Numbered from the stretch's first letter, positions 51,921-62,156 are shown. The stretch: 64,000 nucleotides of DNA from Symbiopectobacterium purcellii (GCF_019797845.1 NZ_CP081864.1:2170001-2234000); one strand, 5' to 3'. Translations and numbers: made by a program. Notes: a model not told the origin generated them from the letters alone.

Positions 51921-52372
51921 ACAGCATTTTTCACTAGGTTGTCTTGCCAACCCCACCGTTTATCGAATCTGTTCCCGCATAGGGCAGTGGAAAAAATATT
52001 TTTTCGCACTGGCAATACCCTGTTTATGATTATTTTTTGAAGGTATTCACCAAACACAAAAACGATTTTTAATATATCTAAATAAGCAATAATAAATATA
52101 TTTCAAATTACTTTAATTTGTAAAATTAATTTCAAATTGAAAGATAAACTTCAAAACGGAAAAATATAAAATTTAAAACGATATTTCAAATTTAAATACA
52201 TAAAATATCGCTTGATTAATTGAACGAAATCACAAAAATGAAATAGCTGAACTAATATCTGATTTTGAAGATCTTGTTCACATTACTGTAAGAAAGAATA
52301 CATACAATGAACTTGCTATAAAAAAGTAGCGTCTTCTCTTTAATAATAATTCTCTTGACATGGGATAATATA
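51921..52372 (+). promoter_or_regulatory. AT-rich control region upstream of the KdgM-like porin
   Basis: This long gap is strikingly AT-rich. TTTCAAATT occurs three times (52101, 52130, 52184), and around 52130 it extends to the palindrome TTTCAAATTGAAA. A CRP-like site lies at 52219-52234 (ATTGA-N6-TCACA, 8 of 10). In soft-rot bacteria kdgM-type promoters are controlled by KdgR and CRP, so these repeats could be operator sites, but I cannot match them firmly to the KdgR consensus. No gene is seen. Confidence 0.5.
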
Positions 52373-53090
52373 ATGAAAGCTAAATTACTCGCGGTGTTGG
52401 TAACTTCGTTAGTCAGCATGAGCACCATGGCTGTTACCATCGACTACCGTCATGAAATGAAAGATACCAAATCTGCAAACCATCAAGACCGTTTGTTGAT
52501 TTCTAACCGTTTTGACAACGGTTTTGGTCTGTCCATGGAAGGTAAATGGGCACAAAGCGGTAAAGACACTACGCCGAACAGACCGTACAGCGAGCCTGTC
52601 AGCAACGGTACCGAAGTGACTGCAAGCTATCTGTACAAGTTTGACAAAACCATTTGGTCAGGAAGCTGGTCTGAACTTCGTATCTGACTCTGTTAGCGCC
52701 AAATACCGTCCTTACGTCAAGGGCACCGCGAACATCACTGATTCTCTGTACGCAGGCCTGCGCTATCGTCCGTTCTACCAGCGTAACAGCGGTAACATCG
52801 GCGGCGCTAACACTGACATGAGCGGTTATACTATCACCAGCACCCTGGGTTATAAACTGCCTGCCAACTTCAACGTTGAGTATGAATTCGAATACAACAA
52901 AAACACCAGAGCGGGTTCTGCTGGCTATATCGCCGACAAAGAAAACGACAACATGACTCACAACGTCAAGCTGGCGTACAAATATGACAAAAACTGGACC
53001 CCGTATGCTGAAGTGGGCAACGTCGAAGGCAGCAAAACCACTGACGAACGTCAAACTCGCTTCCGTGTTGGTGTTCAATACAACTTCTAA
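52373..53090 (+). pseudogene. KdgM-family oligogalacturonate porin, frameshifted
   Basis: Outer-membrane beta-barrel porin of the KdgM family, which lets acidic oligosaccharides from pectin through. A signal peptide (MKAKLLAVLVTSLVSMSTMA) is followed by VTIDYRHEMKD, GKW and KYRPYVKG, with ELRYRPFYQRN-type strands and the C-terminal VGVQYNF, whose terminal Phe is the outer-membrane assembly signal. The frame breaks at a run of four A (52646-52649): reading with one A fewer restores KFDKPFGQEAGLNF and an intact porin of about 238 residues. As given, the protein stops after about 104 residues (WSELRI). It is either a pseudogene or a base-calling error. Confidence 0.85.
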
Positions 53091-53141
53091 TCGCTAACCG
53101 TTTATTACGTTAGCCTTATTGGTTGGTTTTACCCTGTGTTG

Positions 53142-53173
53142 AAAAACGGCGGATTAATACCCGCCGTTTTTTT
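53142..53173. terminator. Bidirectional terminator after the porin
   Basis: Stem AAAAACGGCGG / CCGCCGTTTTTTT with an 8-nt loop, with A run on the left and T run on the right. It can stop the porin transcript and the leftward ompW transcript. Confidence 0.9.
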
Positions 53174-53277
53174 GTGCCCGGGAAAAATATAGTTTAGTGC
53201 GTGATAGTTTATATGAAAATAAATACGACACTCGAAAGTGCCGTAGATATAATTGTTAATTTCAAGTTATGACTATA

Positions 53278-53910
53278 TTAAAAGCGATAGCCGACGCCAA
53301 ACATAAAGGTAAATGGATCGAGACGGGTACTGATCGATTGGGGACCGGCAGGAGAATTAAAACGCACATCAGTATCAATATCCATCCACCAGAGTGAAGC
53401 GTTAATCAGCCAGTTATTATCCAGGTTATAATCCAACCCAGCCTGTGCCGCGACTCCCCACGAGTTTTTCGCACTGAGATCGCTTAACCCCATACTTTTA
53501 CCGTGATCGTTGAATTTCTCATCAAAGAACATCGTGTAGTTGATCCCGACACCAAGATAAGGACGCAGTTTGTCTTTCGCATCACGGAAATAATACTGCG
53601 CCATTAAAGACGGGGGCAAATGACTCACCTGTGCAACGTTACCGACAGTTTGCAACCCTACATTGTGTGTAACCGGGGTTGCAGCCAGCAATTCCACGCC
53701 AATGTTATCGGTGACCATGTAGCTGAACGTCAGCCCCAACTGCGTATCGTTGTCGACCTTAAAAGAGCTGACGTTAAGCACCGTGTCCCCACCCGCATTC
53801 GGACGCACGGTAGCGGTTCCTGCACGCACAATAAAATCACCAGCCTGATGCGCCTGAGCGAAGACAGGCAGCAACGTTGCGACGAGTAGAGCCAAAGACG
53901 TTTTTTTCAT
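53278..53910 (-). CDS. ompW: Outer-membrane protein OmpW
   Basis: Eight-stranded outer-membrane barrel of 210 residues with a signal peptide (KKTSLALLVATLLPVFAQA, cleavage before HQAGDFIVRAG). Conserved: FSYMVTDNIGVELLAATP (about 62-79), LRPYLGVGINYT (about 116-127) and the terminal FMFGVGYRF with C-terminal Phe. OmpW binds small hydrophobic molecules and is a colicin S4 receptor in E. coli; expression there responds to FNR and ArcA. A perfect FNR palindrome lies 155 nt upstream. Confidence 0.97.
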   Translation of the reverse strand: MKKTSLALLVATLLPVFAQAHQAGDFIVRAGTATVRPNAGGDTVLNVSSFKVDNDTQLGLTFSYMVTDNIGVELLAATPVTHNVGLQTVGNVAQVSHLPPSLMAQYYFRDAKDKLRPYLGVGINYTMFFDEKFNDHGKSMGLSDLSAKNSWGVAAQAGLDYNLDNNWLINASLWWMDIDTDVRFNSPAGPQSISTRLDPFTFMFGVGYRF

Positions 53911-54058
53911 TATTACCCACTCCCTTTATATGGTTTAAAGTCGAGCGCAGAATACCTCTAAGTAGGTATTCTTGTTTTAAGCCAGATCACAACTTTCACG
54001 CTGAAAAAGCGAAATTCAAAACACATCAAGATGCGCTAAATACTTAAAAAAACTAAAA

Positions 54059-54072
54059 TTGATCTGCATCAA
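54059..54072. promoter_or_regulatory. FNR box between ompW and the YkgJ-like gene
   Basis: TTGATCTGCATCAA is a perfect FNR consensus (TTGAT-N4-ATCAA), extended to AATTGAT / ATCAATT. The centre lies about 155 nt upstream of the ompW start and about 128 nt upstream of the rightward YkgJ-like gene. It suggests oxygen-dependent control of ompW, as in E. coli, and perhaps of both genes. Confidence 0.75.
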
Positions 54073-54193
54073 TTTTCAACCTAAAGTGCAATTAGTGCTC
54101 AGGTTAATGCTGCGCCTTCACACCGCTGAAGCGTTGACGCTATAGTGAGCGACAGTCCGGCACCCTGTGATGACGTTGTGGAAGAGGTAAACC

Positions 54194-54556
54194 ATGGACG
54201 CGTCGAACCCGAAATCAAATAACGGTGACAATCTCAACAGTTGCCTGCAATGCGGTGCCTGCTGCGGTTTTTTTCGTGTCTCATTTTACTGGGCAGAGGC
54301 TGATGATGGTGGCGGATTGACGCCAGCAAGCCTGACAGAACCGATTACGCCGTTTATTCGCTGTATGCAGGGCACCAACAGCACAGTGCACTGTCGTTGC
54401 ACTGCGCTTGAGGGCGAGATCGGTCAGGCTGTCAGTTGCAACATCTATGCACAACGCCCTTCGCCGTGCCGTGAGTTTTTACGATCGGGCGAGAACGGTC
54501 AGGAAAATGGCGCCTGCAACCGAGCCAGAGCTCGCTATGGCTTGCCCCCGCTTTAA
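54194..54556 (+). CDS. YkgJ-family cysteine cluster protein
   Basis: A 120-residue protein with the CxxCGACC motif ([11 protein letters not shown], about 17-27) and further cysteines at about 58, 67, 69, 82 and 93 ([29 protein letters not shown]). Family members are thought to bind zinc or an Fe-S cluster (CxxCxxCC type); the function is unknown. GGAAGAGGTAAACC precedes the ATG. It is a lone gene between ompW and yciC, with an FNR box upstream. Confidence 0.88.
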   Translation: MDASNPKSNNGDNLNSCLQCGACCGFFRVSFYWAEADDGGGLTPASLTEPITPFIRCMQGTNSTVHCRCTALEGEIGQAVSCNIYAQRPSPCREFLRSGENGQENGACNRARARYGLPPL

Positions 54557-54692
54557 CCTACCGAATAAAATTGCAGCGAATACCCTTTTCAGACGCGCAG
54601 CAAGGTGCAACCTTTTGAGGTAACAGGTTACAATGTGGATCATTGGGCGCGATGACGCGTCGTTTTCCCTGTTGAATAGCCAAGGAGCCTTC

Positions 54693-55445
54693 ATGTCTAT
54701 CACGGCCGGTACCCTCTACCGTGACACTATGAATTTTACGCGTAACCAACTTATCGGCCTGTTGTTGCTGTCATTGCTCACGGCGGTCATTACTGTCATG
54801 TTAAATCAGGCATTGATACCCGCGCCGGAACAGTTACAGCTATTAAGTAATGTAAGCGGCGATCTCTCCAGCACCGGTCAATTAGGGCTGCACGACCTGA
54901 TTCAACAAATGACGCCCGAGCAACAGATGGTGCTACTCAAAGTTTCCGCTGCCAGCACCTTTGCAGCACTGGTCGGCAATGCGTTGCTGACTGGCGGCGT
55001 GCTGACGCTGGTGAGACAGGTCTCGGCCGGACAACCGACCAGTGCGCTACGTTCGATTGGTGCCTCTGCGCCGCTGCTGCCGCGACTGTTCTTTTTGATT
55101 CTGGTAGGTACTATTTTGGTGCAGTTGGGCATGCTGCTGCTCATCGTACCGGGGGTGTTACTCGCCATCGCGGTGAGTTTATCACCGGTGATCGCCGCAG
55201 TAGAAAATAAAGGCGTTTTCGCCTCTATCCGCCTCAGTGCAAAGCTCGCCTATAGCAATCTGAAGCTGGTCGCCCCTGCCGTGCTTTTTTGGCTATTAGC
55301 AAAAGTGGCCCTGCTGATGTTGGTTGCGCGTCTGCCACTGGCATCGCCGACCACCATGGCAATCCTGATGAACGGGGTGAGTAACCTGGTATCTGCCATC
55401 TTTTTGATCTATCTTTTCCGTTTGTATATGTTGCTGCGTCAATAA
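54693..55445 (+). CDS. yciC: YciC, UPF0259 membrane protein
   Basis: A 250-residue inner-membrane protein with about six helices matching E. coli YciC ([19 protein letters not shown] at the start; [21 protein letters not shown] at about 169-189). Function unknown. ATG 54693 has AAGGAG upstream (CCAAGGAGCCTTC); a longer frame starting 20 codons earlier is not conserved. First of the yciC-yciB-yciA run, which is conserved in E. coli. Confidence 0.93.
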   Translation: MSITAGTLYRDTMNFTRNQLIGLLLLSLLTAVITVMLNQALIPAPEQLQLLSNVSGDLSSTGQLGLHDLIQQMTPEQQMVLLKVSAASTFAALVGNALLTGGVLTLVRQVSAGQPTSALRSIGASAPLLPRLFFLILVGTILVQLGMLLLIVPGVLLAIAVSLSPVIAAVENKGVFASIRLSAKLAYSNLKLVAPAVLFWLLAKVALLMLVARLPLASPTTMAILMNGVSNLVSAIFLIYLFRLYMLLRQ

Positions 55446-55633
55446 TGTGCGAACCTGCCGTCTGCGTCTGTGGACGGCAGGTTTAATTAACAGAAAAGTA
55501 ATGTTCTGCAAATTCTTACGATAAAACAGGAAGCGGATGGCGCAATCAAGGATAATGACAGCCAGCAGCAGACGATCGCCTACGGGTGAATGTGGTTAAT
55601 CTTTGGCACCTCGCGTTGTAATGGGTCGATATA

Positions 55634-56188
55634 ATGAAGCAACTTCTTGATTTTTTACCTTTAGTTATCTTTTTCGTCGTATACAAACTGCACGATATCT
55701 TTTGGGCAACCGGTGCGCTGATCGCTGCCACACTCGCCGCTTTTCTCTATAGCTGGTACAAATTCCGCAAAGTGGAAAAAACCATGCTGGTCACCGTGGT
55801 GTTGGTAGCGGTGTTCGGCGGGCTAACCATCTATTTCCATAATCCCGAATTCATAAAATGGAAAGTCACCATCATCTACGCATTGTTCGCCGGTGCGTTA
55901 CTGATCGGTCAATGGTTTTTCAACAAGTCGCTGATTCAGAGCATGCTGGGCAAAGAGATCACGCTGCCACAACCGGTGTGGCGCAAGCTGAATACCGCCT
56001 GGGCGCTGTTCTTCATTGCCTGTGGATTGCTTAATATCTATGTTGCATTCTGGTTGTCGGAAGGTCTGTGGATGAACTTCAAAGTATTCGGGCTGACAGG
56101 GCTCACCTTGTTGTTTACACTGGCCTGTGGCGTTTACATCTACCGCCATCTGCCGCCTGAGCAGAACAATAACGAAAGCAAACAGTAA
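55634..56188 (+). CDS. yciB: YciB, inner-membrane septation/envelope protein
   Basis: A 184-residue protein with five membrane helices. It begins [23 protein letters not shown] and has [18 protein letters not shown] (about 65-82) and [15 protein letters not shown] (about 113-127), the conserved IspZ/YciB motifs. It interacts with the elongation and division machinery in E. coli and is linked to envelope integrity. The start ATG matches the E. coli start. yciA follows after 27 nt. Confidence 0.95.
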   Translation: MKQLLDFLPLVIFFVVYKLHDIFWATGALIAATLAAFLYSWYKFRKVEKTMLVTVVLVAVFGGLTIYFHNPEFIKWKVTIIYALFAGALLIGQWFFNKSLIQSMLGKEITLPQPVWRKLNTAWALFFIACGLLNIYVAFWLSEGLWMNFKVFGLTGLTLLFTLACGVYIYRHLPPEQNNNESKQ

Positions 56189-56215
56189 TCCTTTAAACGT
56201 TAACCTGAGACGACG

Positions 56216-56650
56216 ATGAGCCCTACTCAAACAGCACCTCACGGTGAGCTGGTTTTGCGCACGCTGGCCATGCCCGCGGATACCAATGCCAATGGCGATA
56301 TCTTTGGTGGCTGGCTGATGTCGCAAATGGACATTGGCGGTGCCATTATGGCGAAAGAGATTGCCGAAGGACGCGTTGTCACGGTACGCGTTGACGGCAT
56401 GAGTTTCCTCAAACCCGTCGCCGTGGGGGATGTGGTGTGCTGCTATGCCCGCTGCCTGCGCACCGGTCGCAGTTCACTGGACATCAATGTTGAAGTGTGG
56501 GTGAAAAAGGTTTCCACGGCCCCCATCGGGCAACGCTACCGTGCAACGCAGGCGCTTTTCACCTACGTAGCCGTAGACGAAGCGGGTCATCCCTGCGAAT
56601 TACCGGCCGGGAAAAGCCACTTTACCGCACCCGATCCAGCCCAGGAATAA
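56216..56650 (+). CDS. yciA: Acyl-CoA thioesterase YciA
   Basis: Hotdog-fold thioesterase of 144 residues that hydrolyses a broad range of acyl-CoAs. It has the active-site segment NANGDIFGGWLMSQMDIGGAIMA (about 23-45, with catalytic Asp), VTVRVDGMSFLKPVAVGD (about 57-74) and the C-terminal half with FTYVAVDEAG. Cytosolic, hexameric in relatives. It is followed by a strong bidirectional terminator shared with tonB. Confidence 0.96.
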   Translation: MSPTQTAPHGELVLRTLAMPADTNANGDIFGGWLMSQMDIGGAIMAKEIAEGRVVTVRVDGMSFLKPVAVGDVVCCYARCLRTGRSSLDINVEVWVKKVSTAPIGQRYRATQALFTYVAVDEAGHPCELPAGKSHFTAPDPAQE

Positions 56651-56684
56651 CCCTGAACGCCATTAACGCGATCGGGCCCTGACG

Positions 56685-56719
56685 AAAAAAAAGAACCGCA
56701 AATGCGGTTCTTTTTTTAT
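56685..56719. terminator. Bidirectional terminator between yciA and tonB
   Basis: Stem AGAACCGC / GCGGTTCT with an AAAT loop, with an A run (56685-56691) on one side and a T run on the other. It can stop both converging transcripts. Confidence 0.92.
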
Positions 56720-56737
56720 TGGTATGCCACAGTGATT

Positions 56738-57502
56738 TTATTCAACCACCGCGCCGCCATCAATTTTAAAGATGATAGTGACTTGCAAATCTTTGCCTGG
56801 TTTTCCCGCTTCGTAGCGCCATTTACGCATTGCCTGACGTATATCGCGTTCAAACATGTTGCGCGGCTGCGCGTTCAACACGCGAATATTGTCTACTCGC
56901 CCTTCACTATCCACATCAAACTGAAGTGTTGCCCGACCTTCCACGCGCAGCGCAAACGCGCGAGCCGGATACTGCGGTTGCGCACGGCTCAGCGGCCGCG
57001 GACCTGACGACTGCGCAGAGGCAGACGGTGCCGGGGCTTGTCGCACGGGCGCATTGTCGCGGGTTTTACTGGCATCCTCTGAGGTAAATGGCGAGGGAGG
57101 CTGTTTCTCATCCGCTTTCTCTTGCGTTTTCTTCGGTTGCTCAACTTTTTTCTTCACCGGCTCCGTTTTCGGTTTCGGCTTGGGTTTCGGTTCTGGCTTT
57201 GGCTCTGGCAATGGGATCGCGACAGGCTGCGGTAACGGTTCCGGCTCTGGCTCAGGTTGTTTCACGGCTTCGACCTGTGGTTCTGGCTCTGGCTCAGGCT
57301 GAGCAGCCTGAGGTGCAGGAGCCGCTTCCGTCGCCGCAGGCGCGACCATCACGACGCTGATCGGTTTCGTCGCCTGAGGAAGTTCAAGTGCGTCATTAAA
57401 CGATGCGTATAACAATACGGCGATTAATCCACCATGAGCGCCAACAGAAAGTAAAAAAGACCATGATTGGCGGCGGATTCCTAATAAAGTTGTTTGCGGC
57501 AT
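56738..57502 (-). CDS. tonB: TonB, energy transducer
   Basis: A 254-residue protein that couples the ExbBD proton motor to outer-membrane transporters for iron and cobalamin. The N-terminal helix carries the key Ser and His (SFLLSVGAHGGLIAVLL, about 15-31). The long periplasmic spacer has EP repeats (PEPEPEPQ) then KP repeats (PEPKPEPKPKPKPK), about 60-130. The C-terminal domain ends YPARAFALRVEGRATLQFDVDSEG and AMRKWRYEAG (about 187-240). ATG 57502 aligns with other TonB proteins; an upstream in-frame start is unsupported. Confidence 0.97.
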   Translation of the reverse strand: MPQTTLLGIRRQSWSFLLSVGAHGGLIAVLLYASFNDALELPQATKPISVVMVAPAATEAAPAPQAAQPEPEPEPQVEAVKQPEPEPEPLPQPVAIPLPEPKPEPKPKPKPKTEPVKKKVEQPKKTQEKADEKQPPSPFTSEDASKTRDNAPVRQAPAPSASAQSSGPRPLSRAQPQYPARAFALRVEGRATLQFDVDSEGRVDNIRVLNAQPRNMFERDIRQAMRKWRYEAGKPGKDLQVTIIFKIDGGAVVE

Positions 57503-57643
57503 AATTTTTCGTTGTCCTCTTAGCCGCCCAAGTTTAAATGCAAATAGCAATCATATTCAATAAGAACCCGATAGTTTGTTAAAAAAACCACGGGCAGAGT
57601 ATGATGGTGTTTTCACGCTATTCCCTTGAGGATTATCAAGATT

Positions 57644-57937
57644 TTGTACATCATTTTTGCTCAGGACGTTTCTGGTTCATTGTCAAATCGTCTGGCTGCA
57701 CGCCCTGCCCATTTGGCACGGTTGCAAACCTTGCGCGATGAAGGGCGGCTGCTTACGGCAGGCCCACTCCCCGCCGTTGATAGTGAAAACCCCGGAGAGG
57801 TAGGGTTTACCGGTTCTGCAGTTATTGCCGAATTCCCCTCTCTGACCGACGCACAGCGCTGGGCCGATGCTGACCCTTACGTGGCCGCAGGCGTGTACCA
57901 CAGCGTAACCGTAAAACCGTACAAAAAGGTATTTTAA
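57644..57937 (+). CDS. yciI: YciI, YCII-domain protein
   Basis: A 97-residue protein matching E. coli YciI ([46 protein letters not shown]). The YCII fold is a ferredoxin-like dimer with a conserved His/Asp that may be catalytic; the in vivo role is unknown. TTG 57644 (LYIIFAQD) aligns with the E. coli start, with GAGG 12 nt upstream; another TTG six codons earlier is less likely. Divergent from tonB. Confidence 0.92.
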   Translation: MYIIFAQDVSGSLSNRLAARPAHLARLQTLRDEGRLLTAGPLPAVDSENPGEVGFTGSAVIAEFPSLTDAQRWADADPYVAAGVYHSVTVKPYKKVF

Positions 57938-58153
57938 CCCTGCATTACCAACGGTTATTTTGTTTAAGACAGCATCTATGAGGCAGTAAAAACGCCCGGT
58001 TTTGCACGTTTTGCTGTGTTAGCGGCCGTAATTCAACGCCGTATCTATTTCAGTGAATTTGAACAATCTGAGTAACTGAGTGAAAAAGCTGAAATAATAT
58101 AGTCATTTAACAATGCTATGGTGCTGGCTCTTGTTGATTGAGAGCCAGGACTT

Positions 58154-59809
58154 ATGCTACCACGATTCGCGTTTCTGAAGGGAAAAGGGACATTGCTCCG
58201 CAGATTCCGACCCAGTATTTTTTTGGGGTTATTGCTGATTATCGGTTTATTTTCTCTGCTGCAACTGATGTCGATCGCGATTATTTCCAACACCATGAAC
58301 CAGGTACAGCGAGATACTACGGCCAACGATCGTTTACGTGAACAACAGGCGCTGTTGGATCAGGCGCGGATGGCGGCGATGAACGCCAGCGATAAATTAA
58401 ACCGGGCGGGGATCTATCTGATGGTAGATAAAGAGACCGGCTCAGTAGGCAGTTGGAATAGTCTGATGGAAGAGGCACAAGTCTCACTCAAACAGGCTCA
58501 GGACTATTATCAACAGATCGAAAAACCTGATGACACTGACAGCGACAGTCAGGCGTTACTGCGTAGCTACCAACAATTGTATCAAGGGTTGGTTGAGTTG
58601 GCTGATGGCATCAAACAGAGCAATCAGATCGATATCTTTTTTATGGTGCCGATTCAGGCTTACCAGAATGATTTCACACAAAAGTACGGACACTATCTGG
58701 CGAATAATGCCGCACGCCAGAAGCAGCACGGGGAACAATTTCTGATTTCCCTCGAGCGTACCCACACCATCTTTATGGTGGTACTCGGACTGCTGCTGGC
58801 CGTTTCGTTTGGCGTGTGGGCTATTGTGAACCGGATCATCATTCGCCCTCTCAATCACATTATTCAGCACCTGGGACGCATTGCGTCAGGCGACCTCTCA
58901 CAGCAACTTGATGAGAACAGCGGTTGTACCCGTGAGATCGCCGTGTTAAATCACAGCATGACACAAATGCAAATCGGGTTGACCGACCTCGTTAGCCAAG
59001 TACGCCACGGTATTGACGGCATGACACAGCACGTTGACCGCGTCTCAGTGGATAATCAGGCGCTGTTTTCACAGGCTCGTCTGCAAGCCAATGAACTAAA
59101 AGCGACCACGGACAACATTCTTCAGTTAAATGCGCAACTGGCGCAGCACACCCAGCATACCGAGCAGGCCAGTCAACATGCCCTGAACACCAGCACCATG
59201 GCGGCTCACGGTGAGTTGATGATGAATGACGTGCATGCCGCAATGTCCGACATTACCGGACGCACCAAAGAGATGACGGATGCCATCGGGATGATTGAAA
59301 ACGTGGCGTTTCAAACGCACATTCTTTCATTGAATGCCGCCATTGAAGCTGCGCGAGCGGGTGAACTGGGTCGCGGTTTCGCGGTGGTCGCCCGTGAGGT
59401 TGGTACACTGGCAGCACAGAGTAGCCAGTCGGCACAGCACATTAATGTGCTGATTCGCGACTCAGACAGCAGCGTCGACACCGGTGCCAAATTGGTCAAG
59501 AAATTGAGCGACAGCCTGCAAAACATCATCAGCTCCGCACAAGGCACTGGCACCTTCCTCAATGAGATCGCCGATATTTCTGCGCAGCAAACCCAGCATA
59601 TTCAGGCGGTGACAGCGCGCATTCAAACCCTGAACGATACGGTCAAACAGAATGTCAGCCAGGTGGAAGCCAGCGCTGATACGTTTAACGCGTTACTGGC
59701 GCAGACCGAGCTGTTGCGCTCATCCGTCACTCTCTTCACCCTGCCAATCTCAGATGCGCTGGAAATGGGGCAACCCGTAGTATCAGCACGATTAGGTATC
59801 GCGCGCTAA
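58154..59809 (+). CDS. Methyl-accepting chemotaxis protein
   Basis: A 551-residue chemoreceptor: N-terminal membrane helix (about 22-47), periplasmic four-helix-bundle ligand domain (about 48-205), second helix (about 206-228), HAMP (about 229-285), then the cytoplasmic signalling hairpin with the tip [40 protein letters not shown] (about 389-428) that binds CheA/CheW. The tip is Thr in place of the usual Asn (QTNIL), a small departure. The C-terminus lacks the NWETF CheR-docking pentapeptide. The ligand is unknown. It stands alone, unlike the shattered receptor at 783-1460. Confidence 0.95.
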   Translation: MLPRFAFLKGKGTLLRRFRPSIFLGLLLIIGLFSLLQLMSIAIISNTMNQVQRDTTANDRLREQQALLDQARMAAMNASDKLNRAGIYLMVDKETGSVGSWNSLMEEAQVSLKQAQDYYQQIEKPDDTDSDSQALLRSYQQLYQGLVELADGIKQSNQIDIFFMVPIQAYQNDFTQKYGHYLANNAARQKQHGEQFLISLERTHTIFMVVLGLLLAVSFGVWAIVNRIIIRPLNHIIQHLGRIASGDLSQQLDENSGCTREIAVLNHSMTQMQIGLTDLVSQVRHGIDGMTQHVDRVSVDNQALFSQARLQANELKATTDNILQLNAQLAQHTQHTEQASQHALNTSTMAAHGELMMNDVHAAMSDITGRTKEMTDAIGMIENVAFQTHILSLNAAIEAARAGELGRGFAVVAREVGTLAAQSSQSAQHINVLIRDSDSSVDTGAKLVKKLSDSLQNIISSAQGTGTFLNEIADISAQQTQHIQAVTARIQTLNDTVKQNVSQVEASADTFNALLAQTELLRSSVTLFTLPISDALEMGQPVVSARLGIAR

Positions 59810-59824
59810 CAGCACACGGATAAC

Positions 59825-59857
59825 AAGAAAAAACAACGGCCACAATACGTGGCCGTT
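59825..59857 (-). terminator. Terminator of yciY
   Basis: Read leftward: 9-bp stem AACGGCCAC / GTGGCCGTT with a 5-nt loop, followed by GTTTTTTCTTG. It lies 29 nt after the yciY stop, between the converging chemoreceptor gene and yciY. Confidence 0.75.
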
Positions 59858-59885
59858 CAGGCTGCTAACAAGTCCGTTTAGACGA

Positions 59886-60062
59886 CTACCACTCGTAGGC
59901 CACCGCATACAGCAGAGCACGACGCTGATGTTTCTGTTGCAGATAACGGGCATAGTGAATATGCCGATAAGTGCGTGACTGGGCTTCCAACCAACGGCCT
60001 CTGCGCCGCTGAACCTGGCGTAACATGCGCCACCGGATCACTTCATTCCTGCTGCGTCTCAT
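59886..60062 (-). CDS. yciY: YciY-like small basic protein
   Basis: A 58-residue, Arg-rich protein read leftward from ATG 60062 (MRRSRNEVIRWRMLRQVQRR, later RHIHYARYLQQ, ending AYEW). The start matches E. coli YciY (RSRTEV-RWRM-RQ) and the gene sits at the same place, divergent from clsA. Function unknown. A terminator follows on its strand. The strong basic charge may reflect nucleic-acid or membrane association. Confidence 0.75.
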   Translation of the reverse strand: MRRSRNEVIRWRMLRQVQRRRGRWLEAQSRTYRHIHYARYLQQKHQRRALLYAVAYEW

Positions 60063-60264
60063 GACAACACTCTTTATCGAAAACGGGAGGGGTGCGGCGT
60101 GGTAGTATAGCGCGTTCTCAGGTCAATCCAAGCGCCGCGCGCTTTTTGCAGCGGCCATACCGGCAATGTCTCCCTATTCTATTCAGACGAAAGGAATTTC
60201 CTCTTTTGACAAACTATGCGTACACTTTATGTCAATCGTGTGCCGAAGGGATCTGTGCGCTGCT

Positions 60265-61725
60265 ATGACGACTTTTTATACTATGTTGAGTTGGCTACTG
60301 GTTCTGGGTTACTGGCTGCTGATCGCTGGCGTCACGCTTCGCGTTTTGATGAAGCGCCGTGCGGTTCCTTCTGCAATGGCCTGGTTACTGGTCATTTATA
60401 TTCTGCCTCTGGTCGGTATTATCGCTTACCTCTCGTTTGGTGAGTTACATCTGGGTAAGCGGCGCGCCGAACGTGCCAGCCGTATGTGGCCATCGACGGC
60501 CAAATGGCTGCGTGAGTTGGCCGAATATCGGCAAATTTTTGCCACTGAGAATAGCGAAGTGGCACGTTCACTGTTCCAGTTGTGCGAACGTCGTCAGGGG
60601 ATTGGCGGCATCAAAGGAAACCAGTTGCAGTTGTTAACCACGTTCGAAGACACCATCAGAGGGCTGGTGCGTGATATCGACCTGGCGCGCAGCGACATCG
60701 AGATGGTGTTTTACATCTGGCAACCTGGTGGGCTGGTAGAAGAGGTCACTGCCGCTTTGAAAAAAGCGGCTCAGCGCGGTGTAACCTGTCGAATTTTGCT
60801 CGATTCCGCAGGCAGCGTCGATTTCTTTCACAGCACCTATCCTACACAGATGCGCGAAGCAGGAATTGAGGTTGTCGAAGCCCTCAAGGTAAACCTGTTT
60901 CGTGCTTTTCTGCGCCGTATGGATTTGCGTCAGCACCGCAAAGTGGTTCTGATTGATAACCGGATTGCCTATACCGGCAGCATGAACATGGTCGATCCGC
61001 GCTTTTTCAAACAGGATGCGGGCGTGGGCCAGTGGGTCGATTTGATGGCGCGTATCGAAGGGCCGATCACCACCACCATGGGCATCATCTATTGCTGCGA
61101 CTGGGAAATGGAAACAGGTCAACGCTTGTTGCCACCACCGCCGGATGTCGGCCTGATGCCGTTCGAGCAGGAGCAAGGGCATACCGTGCAGGTGATTGCA
61201 TCCGGCCCGGGCTATCCCGAAGATATGATCCACCAAGCGCTACTGACGGCGGTCTACTCCGCGCGACACCAGTTGATCATGACCACACCCTACTTCGTGC
61301 CCAGTGACGACCTGTTGCACGCCATCTGCACGGCGGCACAGCGCGGCGTCGATGTCAGCATTATCCTGCCGCACAAAAACGACTCCGTGTTGGTCGGCTG
61401 GGCCAGCCGTGCGTTTTTCAATGAACTGTTTGCCGCAGGGGTAAAAATCTATCAGTTTCAGGATGGATTGCTGCACACCAAAAGCGTGTTGGTGGACGGA
61501 CAACTCAGCCTGGTGGGCACCGTCAACCTGGACATGCGTAGCCTGTGGCTCAACTTTGAAATCACGCTGGTGATCGACGATGACGGTTTCGGCAGCGATC
61601 TGGCCTGCGTACAGGAAGACTATATTGCACGCTCGCGTCTGATGGATGAGAGCAAATGGCAACAGCGGCCCTACTGGCAGCGTATTGTCGAGCGTCTGTT
61701 TTACTTTTTCAGCCCATTTTTATGA
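60265..61725 (+). CDS. clsA: Cardiolipin synthase A
   Basis: Inner-membrane phospholipase-D-family enzyme that makes cardiolipin from two phosphatidylglycerols, 486 residues as in E. coli. Two N-terminal membrane helices (about 5-60) precede two HKD motifs: [11 protein letters not shown] (about 217-227) and [11 protein letters not shown] (about 401-411), with [11 protein letters not shown] and [15 protein letters not shown] after them. ATG 60265 ([10 protein letters not shown]) aligns with E. coli; the open frame begins 33 codons earlier without support. Confidence 0.97.
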   Translation: MTTFYTMLSWLLVLGYWLLIAGVTLRVLMKRRAVPSAMAWLLVIYILPLVGIIAYLSFGELHLGKRRAERASRMWPSTAKWLRELAEYRQIFATENSEVARSLFQLCERRQGIGGIKGNQLQLLTTFEDTIRGLVRDIDLARSDIEMVFYIWQPGGLVEEVTAALKKAAQRGVTCRILLDSAGSVDFFHSTYPTQMREAGIEVVEALKVNLFRAFLRRMDLRQHRKVVLIDNRIAYTGSMNMVDPRFFKQDAGVGQWVDLMARIEGPITTTMGIIYCCDWEMETGQRLLPPPPDVGLMPFEQEQGHTVQVIASGPGYPEDMIHQALLTAVYSARHQLIMTTPYFVPSDDLLHAICTAAQRGVDVSIILPHKNDSVLVGWASRAFFNELFAAGVKIYQFQDGLLHTKSVLVDGQLSLVGTVNLDMRSLWLNFEITLVIDDDGFGSDLACVQEDYIARSRLMDESKWQQRPYWQRIVERLFYFFSPFL

Positions 61726-61819
61726 TGCTCAGGTTCCCGACAAACGCCGCGTGTTACGCTGTCAATAGCCGAGCCGTCATGCTCTAATAGTGTCATTAAT
61801 GAATCTATGGAAATGTGTT

Positions 61820-62143
61820 ATGGACCTGAACAACCGTCTTACGGAAGATGAAACGCTTGAGCAAGCTTACGATATCTTTCTTGAACTGGCGTCTGACAAC
61901 CTCGACCCGGCGGATATCATCCTGTTCAATCTTCAGTTTGAGGAGCGCGGCGGTGCAGAATTATTTGATCCCGCCGAGGACTGGCAAGAACATGTCGATG
62001 TCGATTTGAATCCCGACTTTTTTGCCGAAGTAGTGATTGGTTTGGCGGAAAAAGATGGCGACCCAATCAACGATGTGTTTGCGCGTATTTTGATTTGCCG
62101 TGAAAAAGACAACAAGATGTGTCATATCTTGTGGCGTGAGTAA
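61820..62143 (+). CDS. yciU: YciU, UPF0263 protein
   Basis: A 107-residue acidic protein ([26 protein letters not shown] start, [41 protein letters not shown]) highly similar to E. coli YciU. Its strong acidity has been suggested to mimic DNA (HI1450-like fold); the function is unproven. ATG 61820 (MDLNN) was chosen with GGAA upstream; a longer frame of ten codons is not conserved. It ends at a terminator before the converging oppF. Confidence 0.93.
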   Translation: MDLNNRLTEDETLEQAYDIFLELASDNLDPADIILFNLQFEERGGAELFDPAEDWQEHVDVDLNPDFFAEVVIGLAEKDGDPINDVFARILICREKDNKMCHILWRE

Positions 62144-62156
62144 CCCCTCTCCTAAC

